From the NCBI GenBank assembly GCA_021030905.1, contig JAGFMI010000018.1:806001-870000 (forward strand): a stretch of 64,000 nucleotides of DNA, written 5' to 3'. Each line of letters starts with the position of its first letter. The stretch's first letter is position 1. The notes below the pieces were generated by a model, which saw only the letters and a program-made list of their open reading frames with translations, had not been told where the DNA came from and searched no databases. This DNA is from Pyrenula massariospora (taxonomy: Eukaryota; Ascomycota; Eurotiomycetes; Pyrenulales; Pyrenulaceae). The position numbers and the translations under genes are program-made. Below, in pieces: positions 11,201 through 20,824 of the stretch.

Positions 11201-12501
11201 CTGGCAGCAACGTATTGCCAGATGACTTTATCATTCTGATTTGCGTCCAAAATGAAGGCTCCAAATTGTTCAGCTTCACGGCGTAAGAAGCTAGAATCTC
11301 CTCCTCTAGATGTATCTCCTCCTCTTGAGGTGACAAAGAATTTTGAATTAGGCGACTTTAGTGAGTCTAAGCGGAGAATCAGGTCCCCATAGTTTTGAGC
11401 GTTCTCATCCAAAGCATCGATGATGATATAGGATTGGGCAAAGTCAGATGACAGCGCTTGAAGGAGGGTCTTCCAGTCGGCTTTCTTCTGGTCATAGGCG
11501 CGTGCCTCGGTCATTACTTCCTCAACCAGTGGCATCCGCTTCCATGCCATACGCGGATTTAATTCTCGAAGCTGTAAGAGCAGTTGGCGACACAGACATT
11601 TGAATATTGTGTCAGGATCTTGTTGGTCCTGTTTTGACCGGTAACTACAGTAGAATAAAGCAACTCCTGTGTCTGGCTGCGCTGATCTCTGATCCGCCGA
11701 ACCGTTTGTTGATCTGCCATCCTTATTTTGTGCGTCGTTGATCGATAGCGTCGCAACATCGTAAGGTGGCGGAGGTGCTTGCAATTCATCGGCCAAGAAG
11801 GAGGCGATGCAGCTCTTTCCCGTACCAGGTTCTCCAACGACCCATAACCATCGTGACTTGTGTTCCTTGTGCGAAGCCCATTTCTTATATGCCTCATTTT
11901 CGAAAATCCAGTTGGGAGGACTGTCGTGGGACTTTCTGCGATGCTCTAGTCGCCTCGTCTCAAAGTCAAACGGGCCAGCCGGTATCCGGTCGATAAAATT
12001 CTGAAACTTTGATTCTCCCTGATAAAGAGCAACCATATCTTTAAGATCTTGAAGTGAGCTGTCTAGAATGTCGTCCATGTCCTGGGAGTTCTTCGCTAAC
12101 ATCACGGATAGAATCATTTGAAAGCTGCCGTCAAATTTTCTGACTTCGTCGATTTGAGCACGGATACGCTTTTGCACCTTAGGCCACGTAAATCGCCGGA
12201 GAGTCCGATCCCATGCCTCTCGATGTTCATCGACATATTTCTCTATTTCTTTCGAGACTTCTCCATACTTTTCTACATTTTTCAACATCAAGTTGTAGAA
12301 TTCCTGCAGCCCATTCTTCTGCTCACGCTTCTTCAATACGTCTTCGTAGAGGTCTGACACCTGTTGCAGAACGGACCTGGAAACGTGGACTTGCTGCAGC
12401 AACTCTTTCATGTCGTTTGGCGCCTTATACACATCGATCGCATACTCGACAGCCTTTTTCGCCAAATCGATAGCCGCTATGGTCGTGCTGAAAATATCCA
12501 T
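8257..12501 (-). CDS. STAND/NLR-type protein: HeLo-like N-domain, NACHT, ankyrin repeats, C-terminal fungal domain
   Basis: Intronless frame on the minus strand. The preferred start is the ATG at 12501 (MDIFSTTIAAIDLAKK), giving about 1414 residues; the frame is open 39 codons further up. Residues 1-185 are helical and resemble the HeLo-like N-domain of fungal STAND proteins. A nucleotide-binding module follows, with Walker A GEPGTGKS at about 223-230 and Walker B YIIIDALDEN at about 358-367. From about 760 to 1220 there are ten or more ankyrin-type repeats (for example GRTALHWAVEANN, GKTPLHLAL). The last 120 residues form a beta-rich domain ending in GDRVAVVAKAQDWQAWANLL, a C-terminal module also seen in other fungal ankyrin proteins. 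Such proteins are thought to sense non-self or self-damage signals and trigger cell death or heterokaryon incompatibility. All catalytic P-loop residues look intact. Confidence 0.88.
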   Translation of the reverse strand: MDIFSTTIAAIDLAKKAVEYAIDVYKAPNDMKELLQQVHVSRSVLQQVSDLYEDVLKKREQKNGLQEFYNLMLKNVEKYGEVSKEIEKYVDEHREAWDRTLRRFTWPKVQKRIRAQIDEVRKFDGSFQMILSVMLAKNSQDMDDILDSSLQDLKDMVALYQGESKFQNFIDRIPAGPFDFETRRLEHRRKSHDSPPNWIFENEAYKKWASHKEHKSRWLWVVGEPGTGKSCIASFLADELQAPPPPYDVATLSINDAQNKDGRSTNGSADQRSAQPDTGVALFYCSYRSKQDQQDPDTIFKCLCRQLLLQLRELNPRMAWKRMPLVEEVMTEARAYDQKKADWKTLLQALSSDFAQSYIIIDALDENAQNYGDLILRLDSLKSPNSKFFVTSRGGDTSRGGDSSFLRREAEQFGAFILDANQNDKVIWQYVAARLGHIGAKDRYEWVEASALPNAVKDKKDRELMIEKIVRAASHNFLCAELHLNSLKHAHDADNLKHLLEKMSDNSSLDQLLAEAMERVKAQYSGQDAEIGTKTLRWAILASRTLTVPEIQHALAFNPRQGAESVQNSASKFSLQRIIESTGYFLNIDRETNTIQVHKAIQDYCEDPDNQRRHLKDPQSDLDPHTHIAKVCLQYLDPKIHRVHCTTKKEWEAHTEKFSLLEYAAQNWGWHMERGEENLLEEGTSGGRHSVSVLKLLREPRFLNTVTLAMQPTLKSLDIWDESCWDVLKRKAGPLLPAIHLLTYFNLQDTADQWLSENDEHADSPSKTSNPSRPGFSALYIACRTNKPKMVDILLDHGADPVRENGDKRFNLAAAAYRGHKAVVERLLDHDSAAQLVGQHNWYGRSPLADAASQGHWDVVRVILQQISSMPQEIELLLHQDDNGYGAIHEAAANNHSEIIKLLGEAAGPENRHELLSRKTKKWQDTPLHTASHGKTNALKALLELGSDTAARQSQGKTPLHLALQQGQRTSEVVGVLLKKTDLTLRDRDGRTLLHVTADHGTPGHIPTLLKHIPKEQISVKNNAGVIPLIAAARTRPRNWERCVAELLQASAGSILDADANEILNVALETKNSEILGKLYGCTKDDQLSNGVEKSLLHRVVITHSLPMVKTTWDHLGNPSLLEERNQFGQTPLVNAAGRQQFEIVQYLLSVGADVNAQGGAGRTALHWAVEANNDRLADLLLEHKARIDLTENNGIRALDRASARNNCRKLWRARAAQSGLDSTDIHEKECVHSVQSQRQIVTGIEKTRQDYIKVGNPADRVILQQSQYLVSDPIPPDAKFPISRIEVTIEARDQGFSDHLRGHPKDRGSYIWSHTWFDLALVRGGRTILQYEWSRNRTGLDKPHRYHCSWRLETGHDDSGTSKWRRPVDLEEAKRLVRDLRVGDRVAVVAKAQDWQAWANLLHRAEVKIFYEE

Positions 12502-13331
12502 GATTGCAAAAGATAGTGCGTCCGTAGAACACTGAAAGGAGAGAAACGCTTCAAAAGACAGAAAAGCGGAAATGTAAAACAGCAGAATCCCAAAACGAAA
12601 GAAGAACTTTACCTTCACGTAAATACATACACGAGAGCCTCAAATGCCATGCCAATGAGAATCAAACCGCGGGCCAAATGACGTCTCGCTGCATTGTGAG
12701 AAGGCACGGGCGAGCTAAATCCCCTGTTGATGCACTCTAACGGGGCCAAAACCTGAAATGAGACATTGAGAGCCACTGAAGCCTTGACTGCAAGGCTGGA
12801 GGATTGAGCTGTGCAGGGCCGGAGGTTTCGGAGGGTCAAAAAGCATGAAGGAGCATCAGAAGAGACGGGAATATCCGAAGGTAATCCTTCAATGGCCGCT
12901 GGTGTTGCCATATATACCTAGTTGATCAACGGGAGGTGTACCTTCATGAGTGTCTTTCAGCACTTCAACGATGTGCAACCGATGCTTTCATTTCAGACGA
13001 AATCCGAAGGACTGTCTCGATGGCCGGATTGGTGAGGCTGCTCTAGCGGCCGCTCAGATACCTGACATGCCAATTAGAAACACCTTCAGATTAAGTGAGA
13101 TGGTGGAGTGGATGATCCTCTGGTGATTAGAGAAGGAAATTTTCTCCCAGGGCTCAGCCGCCAATCCAGGGATGCAACCGCTATTTGCTCAACGCAGGTG
13201 CTTGAGCTTAACTGAAACCTTAACTGAACCCTGAGGCTGCAAGGCTGTGGCACCGAATATGTCTCCGCACCTACCAGGCTCTCTACGATCGCAATGTAGA
13301 ACCTCTGACAGGTAATTACAGTCGGTGGTCA
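12502..13331. promoter_or_regulatory. Divergent upstream region, no gene seen
   Basis: This separates the start of the minus-strand STAND gene from the plus-strand gene beginning at 13332. It should hold both promoters. A minus-strand frame at 12615-12911 starts with ATG but shows no domain and was not accepted as an exon. Confidence 0.5.
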
Positions 13332-14881
13332 ATGCCGACTCATACTGATGATCGTCTGCTGTGGTTTATAGCAGGTAAGTAGTCACTCTAGACCTCACAG
13401 TACTCCTGGTAACGTCCAACAACAGGTTTTGGACTTGTTCTGGCCTACCTTACCATACCTTCGCAACTCGACCGTGTCCGCAAGCTCACAGAGATCAAAG
13501 CGAGACCCAGATACGAAGATGAAGACCCCCCTACGAAGAGAGAGGCTAGTGATGGTCTGTGACAGACATCGAATGTCCTAGTGAATCGTTACTAATATCA
13601 ACTGACAGCCCTGCGCCTCAGTACTCTCAAGACACTGGCAGAGTGTTCAAGCTACGAGCAAAGTTCCGCGTACACCAGACCTTCGATTGACCATGAGGAT
13701 GCTTCCGCTAACTCCTCGATAGAGCGATTAAGCTCATAGCGATACGAGCTATCAAGCCACCTACTTGGTCCCTGCTGTTGAAAGACCTGGCCGGAAACGA
13801 TGCAAAATCACGGGAAAATGCTGTTCGCTCCTTGGTGTTTTTGTTGGACTCGTCAAAAGGTATTGTCATCGCCTCACTGTGTGAGCTTGTTGCACAAGAG
13901 CTGGCTAATATTTTGTTGGCAGTCCAACCTGAGAACATCCTGCAATCATTATCCACTCCAGAAACTATCAACGCCTTGATCCTCTGTCTGCGAAACCTCC
14001 TACCACTCCACAACGTCTCCGACTACCCCCCAGCCATCCTATCTCGCTATTCTCCACCACAGTCTCCAGTCCTACCTCCACATCGTCCAGTGGTCGAGAC
14101 TCTTGCTCTTAGACTGCTCAACTGCCTCCTTCGACGTCATCTCCCCATCGCTCTCCGCGCCGGGCTCGTTTCCAAATGGCTTCAAAACTACCCTTTTCCC
14201 TGTGCCTGTCCAGACCAACCAGGTAATCTCTGCGACATCGTCGAGATTTTCCAGACCTGGTGGCAGGATGATCCACTCATGGGAGAGGTCGTCAGTCACA
14301 TAGTGGGAGATGAAACCGGGAGAAGGCAGCTTCGTGAGGCAGGACTTATGACGTCTAGAACGAAAGGAGCCTGGAATGCACGGGAAAGAGAAGAAGAGAC
14401 TCAATATTACGAGGAAGACCTACACGGCGAGATTACTGGGTTGGTTCCCCCTGTTGAATATGACAGCGACATCTCGATGGTCGATGGGTGGGACACCGCC
14501 GGGACCTCTCCGTCCAGACCGACTGGCTATCGCCTACCTCGTGCAAGGAATCAAATCAGTGGAGACAGCGCTGAGGAGCAAGCACTGCGCAGAAGGAGAC
14601 GAGAAGCGGTTGTAGTCAGCGACGGAAACGCTCCGCTCGGGCGGGAGAATATCATCGAGCCTCTGAGGGAGAGATCTTATGATGAACAGCCGGTCCGAAC
14701 AGGAATGGAAGTGGCGTTAGAGCAACATCAAATGCCTTCGCGCACGGATCCGCCAACTTCTCCGCCAGCGAGTGACCCCCAGCAGTCCATCTGGGCTGGC
14801 CTGGAAGGCTTGAGAAGTGTGATGGGTGAGGGCGAGCTAGAAGTCGACTCTGAGGAAGAATCCTCGAGCGAGGAAGAATGA
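13332..14881 (+). CDS. Membrane-anchored helical-repeat (ARM-like) fungal protein, acidic tail
   Basis: Four-exon model: 13332-13374, 13426-13554, 13609-13669, 13723-14881. Introns of 51, 54 and 53 nt all start GT and end AG, and the third has a clear CTAAC branch; phases agree throughout (464 codons with stop). The N-terminus has one membrane helix (LLWFIAGGFGLVLAYLTI), followed by a helical segment with leucine-rich alpha-helical pairs that look ARM/HEAT-like (for example ALRLSTLKTLAEC, AVRSLVFLLDSSKG, LALRLLNCLLRR). The C-terminal third is charged and disordered and ends in an acidic Ser/Glu run. The shape suggests an organelle-surface scaffold. I do not recognise the family by name. The large exon alone has no ATG near its start, which supports the small upstream exons. 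Confidence 0.72.
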
Positions 14882-15330
14882 CACTCTTAGAGTGAGAGTC
14901 AAATGATGCCGTCATGAGGTATGATGATACGTGCGATATGAATTAGAAATGCCCGGGAATCACAGAACCAGAACAGTGGGAAATATTGCAGAGAAGCCCT
15001 GAGTAGCTTCAATAATTAGATGATAGATTAACATATGTTGAATTCCTCGTTACAATCAAAAATGGCTGGGCGCCGAGAATTCTCAACCCTCTCGCCCATG
15101 ATTGAGAAAGTCTAGGCGGACGCGACAGTCTCGGCTGCCATGAATTGAACAATTTTCAAGCGATGATGATCCTGCCAGAGTACCCAGGAATTGCGATAGT
15201 TGCCTAAAAGAATGGCTTCTATGATAAATTCGCCAGCGGGCTGTCACGTTTGACCTTCAAAGTGCCTCCTTTCCAATATACCCACGATACAACCCATCAG
15301 GAAATACATATAAACCCCCCTATTCCCCCC
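14882..15330. other. Convergent 3' intergenic region
   Basis: About 450 bases between two converging genes, AT-rich in the first part and with C-runs close to the ORC3 stop. No gene or repeat was seen; it probably contains both polyadenylation regions. Confidence 0.5.
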
Positions 15331-17900
15331 TCACAGACCAGCCCACGCCTTCTTCTCCAGCCCCCCCTCCCCCCCCCTCCCCCTCCCCTTCCCCTTCACA
15401 AACCCCAACATCTTCATCTCCGCCAGCCCCTCATAAAACCTCGCCATCGCCGCCCTTTCCTTCCCCCCCTCCCCCCCTTCCTCCTCCTCCTCATTATCCC
15501 CCGCCGCAGCATCCGTCGCCGCCTCAAACGCGCCCCAGAGATCCCCAACATTGAAGCTCGCGCCCGCCTCGTTGTACAGCTTCCACAGCGCGCTCGTGGC
15601 GTGCGCGGAGATTCTGCCTTCGTCGTTGCCGCCGCCGCCTCGGGCGCAGCAGTCGCAGTCGAGGTAGTCTGCTGGGGCGGTGAGGGCGCGGTGGATGGCG
15701 TGGCGGGGGCGGGGGGTGAGGGATTGGGAGACGGATTGGGAGGTCGGGGGGAGGATGAGGTAGGCTTCGTAGAGGAGGTAGGAGGGGGATGTTGGGGGGT
15801 GGAGGGTCGATGAGAAGTAGGTGCTTAAGGTTGCGTGGAGGTCGTGGACGAGGGTGGTGTAAGGGGTTTGAGGTTGGGGTTTGCGGGTGGATGTGGGTTG
15901 AGATGTTAAGGTGATGCGGCCGTGGAGGACGGTGGTTTTTTGCGTTGTTGTTGAGCTGGGAGGTTGGGGGAGTAGGGGGAGGGACTTGGACTTGCTCAGG
16001 AGGTTGACTAGGGTAGACTGCAGGTCTGATATAGGGTCAAGCAGGGGGTGGGATGGAAAGGAGGTTTCTGAGAGCAGCGTAGAGAGAGCACCCGAGTCTA
16101 GCTTTTTTATGGCATCAAGCGTTTCATCAAATGGAGACGAGGACATAAGCTTGTCGGACAAGGCAAGAGAATAAAGTTCGAAGCCGGAAGGAGGATCTAT
16201 CTTTGTGTGGAAGAATAGTGTACTGAGAAGGCGAAGGGCAGAGAGAAGCTCGAGCATGGTCTGTCGACCGGCTTGAATGGAGCTCTTGGCGGTTGAAAGG
16301 AGAAAGTCGTCAGAATCAAGGAGTTGTCTCACAGTGTTGGCGTTGGAGTCGGAGAGATGTTGCTCGGCATAGCTAAAAATCGTAAGCACAGCACAGAAAG
16401 GTGCCGTCCCCGGAGGATATTAGACTTGCTGCTCACCTGCGGAATGAGTCTGTGTTGCGAATTGCCTCGCAAAGTTCAGGGTAACTGCTAGGTGCAGTGT
16501 TTTCGGAATGACTGAGAAGAGTCGTAAAGGGATTCGAAAAAAAGTGAGACATATAGCAGTACTAAATAGCGTTTAGTTACTTATTCACTTTTGATGGTCA
16601 TCCAGTATACCTTAATGGTTTGTAGGGTCTTGTCAGGATTAAACGACTGATCCTTCGACATCTCTACGAGAACATTAGAAATCTCAGAGCCTAGCCAGAC
16701 CACCGTGGTTGAGAGCGTCTGAAGGGCTTCGAAAAGCTTCCAATGAGCATCTGTATGCTGTTGAAGATCAAAGCGCCGTCCACTGAGACATCGTATTGTT
16801 GATCGAGGAAGTCTGGTTTCGAATAATTCAATTGAAGTAGCAATGCAAAAGCAGAACACTAGCGGAATTCGATTCGACCATGAGCTGCGTGCATTAGTTA
16901 AGAGATTATATGGTAGAGAACTGTCTTACCTCAAGATCGAAAGAAGGTCAGCTAGACCCCGAACGTCACAGATGTCGGCATCCTCAAAGGAAATAACGAC
17001 ATTCTCAATATCGTTTTCCTTGACGTACTCATAAAGCAAATCAAGGTCGTAGCTTAGAGGTAATCTTGCCTGCACAATTTGTCAGTTTGACTTGAAAGAC
17101 CGGCATGATAAAGCTATAAGACCAGAGGCCGAGACAGAAAGCTGGCAACGTTGGAAAGACCATTAGCAAACAAGAACTTATTTATCGTTCTCCGAAAAAC
17201 TGGAAGTTAAGCAAAGCTACCCGCGTCGTTTCGAGGAAGAGAAGCCTCGCATTTCCAAATAAGGCTACACACAATGGACGCCTACCTTTCGTGAAGCCAG
17301 AAATTCTGTGAAATTCTCGACACTTTCTCCTTCGACAATAGCAGACTTTATCAAAGCTTTCAAGGCGTTTTTCAAATTTCCGTTTTGTGCGGAGTCGATC
17401 TCAATCACTAACGACTTTTGAGTGAGACTGCCTTTCAGATCGTTCACGAGTCTCTTATACGCAGCCACTTCCTGCCCAGAGATTACTAGAGCAGCCCGAG
17501 CTTTGCGTCCGCACACCCCAAGATTGCGCTGGTCTACGTCCGCCTCAATGAATTGGATCACATCTTGCAGCGTTTCCGTTGATGTTGCGGCATTGTTCCC
17601 AACGTACGATTCAATTCCTCTCCATAACTTCTGATACCCATCATATCGGAAAGAGGGATGTTTTTCCTCCCCGTTCAAAAGCGATGGAAAGGGGCAGCTG
17701 CTTTGTTGTTCGGCCTTCAGTGGTTTGCGCGCAATCTTTCGTTTCTTCGAACGTCGTTCAGAAACCGCTTGTTCGTCGGTAGCGGGAAATATATAGCAGG
17801 CCTAGAAATTAGCCACAGAAGATGGTATCACAAGCTTATGACCTACTTGGTATGCTGTGTCGTCTGCGTTTCCCCTATGTTCGCCGTTGACTTCCGACAT
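15331..17900 (-). CDS. ORC3: Origin recognition complex subunit 3 (ORC3)
   Basis: Six-exon model on the minus strand: 17900-17847, 17801-17286, 17069-16930, 16884-16611, 16561-16437, 16372-15331; 716 residues with all phases consistent. The N-terminus reads MSEVNGEH then ACYIFPA and a basic RSKKRKIARK stretch, followed by FRYDGYQKLW, typical of the ORC3 (Latheo) opening. The ATPase-like core has LVFCFCIATS and a LPRSTIRCL block, then YMSHFFSNPF, matching the conserved ORC3 positions. The C-terminus has the winged-helix signature ending ARFYEGLAEMKMLGFVKG. ORC3 binds ORC2 in the six-subunit ORC that marks replication origins and loads MCM helicase in the nucleus. The linker before the winged helix is expanded with Gly/Glu/Ala low-complexity runs, and the end of the gene is a strong purine tract. 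It shares a 245-bp divergent promoter with the PPR gene. Confidence 0.9.
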
Positions 17901-18145
17901 GGTTTTATGACGGGCCGACGTGCTGCAAGCTTGGGACGCGTAAATTGAGATGGTGACGCGACGACCGAGGTTCTGCCGAGCTTGAAGCTGGTCATGAAAC
18001 TTTTTCGAGGTCGAAGATGTTCTTCGTCGAACCGGTCGGTCACAGCTACCAACTTGGCTTTAGATTTGCGACTTGGAAACTTTGCGCAGGTCACCCCAAT
18101 CATTGATAGCCATGCGAAACACAAGTTAGTTTCTTCCGCTGATTC
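17901..18145. promoter_or_regulatory. Divergent promoter between ORC3 and the PPR gene
   Basis: Only 245 bp separate the two start codons, so control elements and transcript leaders are probably shared. I saw no single outstanding motif. Confidence 0.5.
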
Positions 18146-20824
18146 ATGCGCCACCTGCTTCAAGCCTCGGGGCGATGGCAACTACTCTTTCGACCTCGAT
18201 CACTCCCTTCCCAAAGGCGGTCTCTACATGCATCTTCTCACAGCCGGTTTCCCAAACATGTACCTGGAAACGGCGGCGATGCGGATTTTACAGTCCGAGA
18301 ATTCGAACAAGCAGGCGCGAAAGGCGCACGACAAGAAATTGATCCAAATGATGAATCGAAAGCTGCGGAAAAATATTTGAAATCTAGAATCGATGAGCTG
18401 GATCAGCAATTAAAGAACCTGAAGGAGGGGCGTCTAGGACAGGAGAGCGATGTTATGAAATCTTTGTTTTCTAACGACAGAGCAACGGCTTCGGAGAATG
18501 CGAAAGGTAAAGATAAAGATGAATCGCTGGGACTAGATGATCTTTTTAGTGACGCGGAGATGGAAAAGGTGCTTCAAGAAAGCGCTATTGAAGAAGATGA
18601 CCGAGTTCAAAGAGACCATGCAGAGTACATGGAGCAATTAGTAGGGCCCAATGAAGAACTGCCAGAGGACGATGAACCCCCCTTGGGAAGCGAGAAGGAA
18701 CTAGAAATGATCGAAGAAATTGAAAAGGACCTGGAGACCGAACAGCCGACAGTTCCAAAGATACATTTTCAATTATCTGAAGATGTACAGGTCTACCTCA
18801 AGAAGTTGAATAAAGCCATCGGAGACTTTGTGGAGGATGACGGAGACATCGCAAAAGCAACCAATCTCTGGCAGTGGTACTCGCGATGCAAGACTTCTCT
18901 TCCAGGCTTCACGTCTCAAATACCAAATAATGCCTGGGAAGCAATTTTCAGGTCGCAAACTCTGGGGGAAGATCGTTCAGAGCGTTTGAAGTTGATCTCT
19001 GAAGACATTTTATCTAGTGGCAAGCGGCTCGATAATCATCAGATGCTCGTCTACCTCTACAGCTTACACATGACGGGTGACACGAATTCCGCTATTTCTA
19101 AATGGCAAGAGGTAAGGCACGAAGTTCTTGCGGACCAGGCAGTCGCACCGGATTTCTGGAGACTTGGAGTAGAACTTTACACTGCCTCTGGTCAGCTTTC
19201 TCAGGCGGAGGAGCTTGCCTATGAAGCCATTGATCTAACTGAGGCGATGAGTTACCGAAATTTAATTCCAGTGATATGTGGCTGGGCTAGCACTGGTAAG
19301 GACTTCCATTCCAAGAAAGCGTGGACATGCTATCTGAAGATGAGGGCTGGAATGGGTAAAGAAATTACCGAAGACGATTATGAAGCTGTCAGTACTGGCT
19401 TATTAAAGGCTCAACGGCCAGAATTAGCTCTAGCTGTCTTTAAAGACATGCTTGTTGTGAGAGGCAAACAAGAGCAAGATTCTACAAATTTGTACCAGCA
19501 AGCAATTGGCTATGTCGGCAGCATACAACAAGCTAGTGTCAGTGAAGAGCAGGTGAATCGGGTCTCGATAGGTGCGCTGACCGTCCTCCCTCGCTGTCTT
19601 CAAAATAAATTCTTCTACGGGAAATGGATCAAAAAACTCATTGGACTCGGCGAAGTTGATGCTGCCGGGGCCGTCGTGGAGCTGATGTATGAGCGTGGTG
19701 TACACCCAGATGCCAGACATGTGAATGGAATTGTTGGAGCTTTATTTCGAGATGGCAGGAAAGAAAGCACGGAAAGGGCTGAAAGCATGGCTTGGGCGAT
19801 GATCAAGAAGCGCATCGAGTTTGTAAGGCAGCGAAATCTAACATCTCGTGAGACTGGTCGCACTGGGACTCTTCAAATGCCGAAAGGGGTATCAGTACCT
19901 CTCTTCGTCCAGAGAACAGTCCCTCGGGCGAATGTTGAAACGTTTTCTATTCTTCTTCTTCACTACTTCGAACATAGCCAGGACGAACTTGCAGTCTACT
20001 TAACAGACCAGCTGGCAAGAGCCGAGATTGCGACAAATTCGTTCATCGTTAATCAATGGCTGCTGAACAGTCTTCGAAAACACAAGCCTGAAACCGTCTG
20101 GAAAACGTATCTAGACAACAAACGGATTACAATCGGTGACCTTAACACTTTTGTGTGTCTCTGGAATGCTGGAAAGATAGTGTATGACAGACCAAAAGCA
20201 ACGAAGTCTGCTGACTTTCCATCCGCTCGGCTCCTATTCCACGAAATCCAAGCCTGGTTCAGCCGGCTTGACCCTCGAACTCAAAGGGCAACCTTGAGAG
20301 ACTTTGCTCCCGAGCTATACGACGAAATCATTCGTTGTTTCTGCCTCTCGACAGACTTGAAAGGGACGCTCGTTGCTCTTCAAGGCCTGAGAGAGCATTT
20401 TGGCCTCTACCCAGATGAATCGACTGGCCGAATGATTGTCATTCAGGTTTCACGTATTATTCCCGCTGCCCAGAAGACTGCGGGGCGACGCACTCGTGGA
20501 AGAACTTCTTTTAGCTCGAGGGGACAGCTGCAGAAAGCAACCCAGATAGCAACGGCCATTGCTCGAGCGAGGGCTGCCGTGCTCATAGAGAAGGGCCGGA
20601 GCGAACCGCTCGAAGGCGAGGAGGCTGGAAAGATGCACTTCGACAACCTTTGTGAGCTGTGCATCCAAATGCTTCAGCAGACGAATCCAGAGGATGAGGG
20701 CACGGTTCAGCTGAACGTAAATCAGGTCGCAGATGTTATGGGAGTTTCTCATTTTGACATTTCGACATTCACGCAACTTGAGAGAGCCATAGAAGGAAAC
20801 ATGACGGACGAAACTGGAGATTAG
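18146..20824 (+). CDS. Mitochondrial pentatricopeptide-repeat-type protein
   Basis: A single 892-codon frame from the ATG at 18146. The first 35 residues (MRHLLQASGRWQLLFRPRSL and on) are rich in Arg, Ser and Leu and lack acids, a good mitochondrial targeting peptide. A long acidic coiled segment covers about 60-200. From about 270 to 800 the protein is built of tandem helix pairs with PPR-like spacing (for example FWRLGVELYTASGQLSQAEELAYEAI, split here as FWRLGVELYTASGQ and LSQAEELAYEAI; DDYEAVSTGLLKAQRPELAL). PPR proteins bind single-stranded organellar RNA, so a role in mitochondrial mRNA maturation or translation is likely. Fungal PPR proteins diverge fast and I cannot pick the orthologue. 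A second frame is open over the first 130 codons (17982-18380), but it lacks any domain and is probably a shadow. Confidence 0.82.
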   Translation: MRHLLQASGRWQLLFRPRSLPSQRRSLHASSHSRFPKHVPGNGGDADFTVREFEQAGAKGARQEIDPNDESKAAEKYLKSRIDELDQQLKNLKEGRLGQESDVMKSLFSNDRATASENAKGKDKDESLGLDDLFSDAEMEKVLQESAIEEDDRVQRDHAEYMEQLVGPNEELPEDDEPPLGSEKELEMIEEIEKDLETEQPTVPKIHFQLSEDVQVYLKKLNKAIGDFVEDDGDIAKATNLWQWYSRCKTSLPGFTSQIPNNAWEAIFRSQTLGEDRSERLKLISEDILSSGKRLDNHQMLVYLYSLHMTGDTNSAISKWQEVRHEVLADQAVAPDFWRLGVELYTASGQLSQAEELAYEAIDLTEAMSYRNLIPVICGWASTGKDFHSKKAWTCYLKMRAGMGKEITEDDYEAVSTGLLKAQRPELALAVFKDMLVVRGKQEQDSTNLYQQAIGYVGSIQQASVSEEQVNRVSIGALTVLPRCLQNKFFYGKWIKKLIGLGEVDAAGAVVELMYERGVHPDARHVNGIVGALFRDGRKESTERAESMAWAMIKKRIEFVRQRNLTSRETGRTGTLQMPKGVSVPLFVQRTVPRANVETFSILLLHYFEHSQDELAVYLTDQLARAEIATNSFIVNQWLLNSLRKHKPETVWKTYLDNKRITIGDLNTFVCLWNAGKIVYDRPKATKSADFPSARLLFHEIQAWFSRLDPRTQRATLRDFAPELYDEIIRCFCLSTDLKGTLVALQGLREHFGLYPDESTGRMIVIQVSRIIPAAQKTAGRRTRGRTSFSSRGQLQKATQIATAIARARAAVLIEKGRSEPLEGEEAGKMHFDNLCELCIQMLQQTNPEDEGTVQLNVNQVADVMGVSHFDISTFTQLERAIEGNMTDETGD

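Noticed and set aside
12615-12911. 98-codon minus-strand frame upstream of the STAND gene
   Set aside because: Starts with ATG but has no domain and no clear donor linking it to the STAND frame; treated as promoter DNA.
15250-15813. 187-codon plus-strand frame with long Pro runs
   Set aside because: Antisense to the ORC3 winged-helix region; the Pro and Leu runs are the complement of the G-rich coding strand.
17982-18380. 132-codon frame overlapping the PPR start
   Set aside because: It overlaps the mitochondrial targeting end of a strong gene in another frame, with no recognisable family. A small upstream gene cannot be fully excluded.
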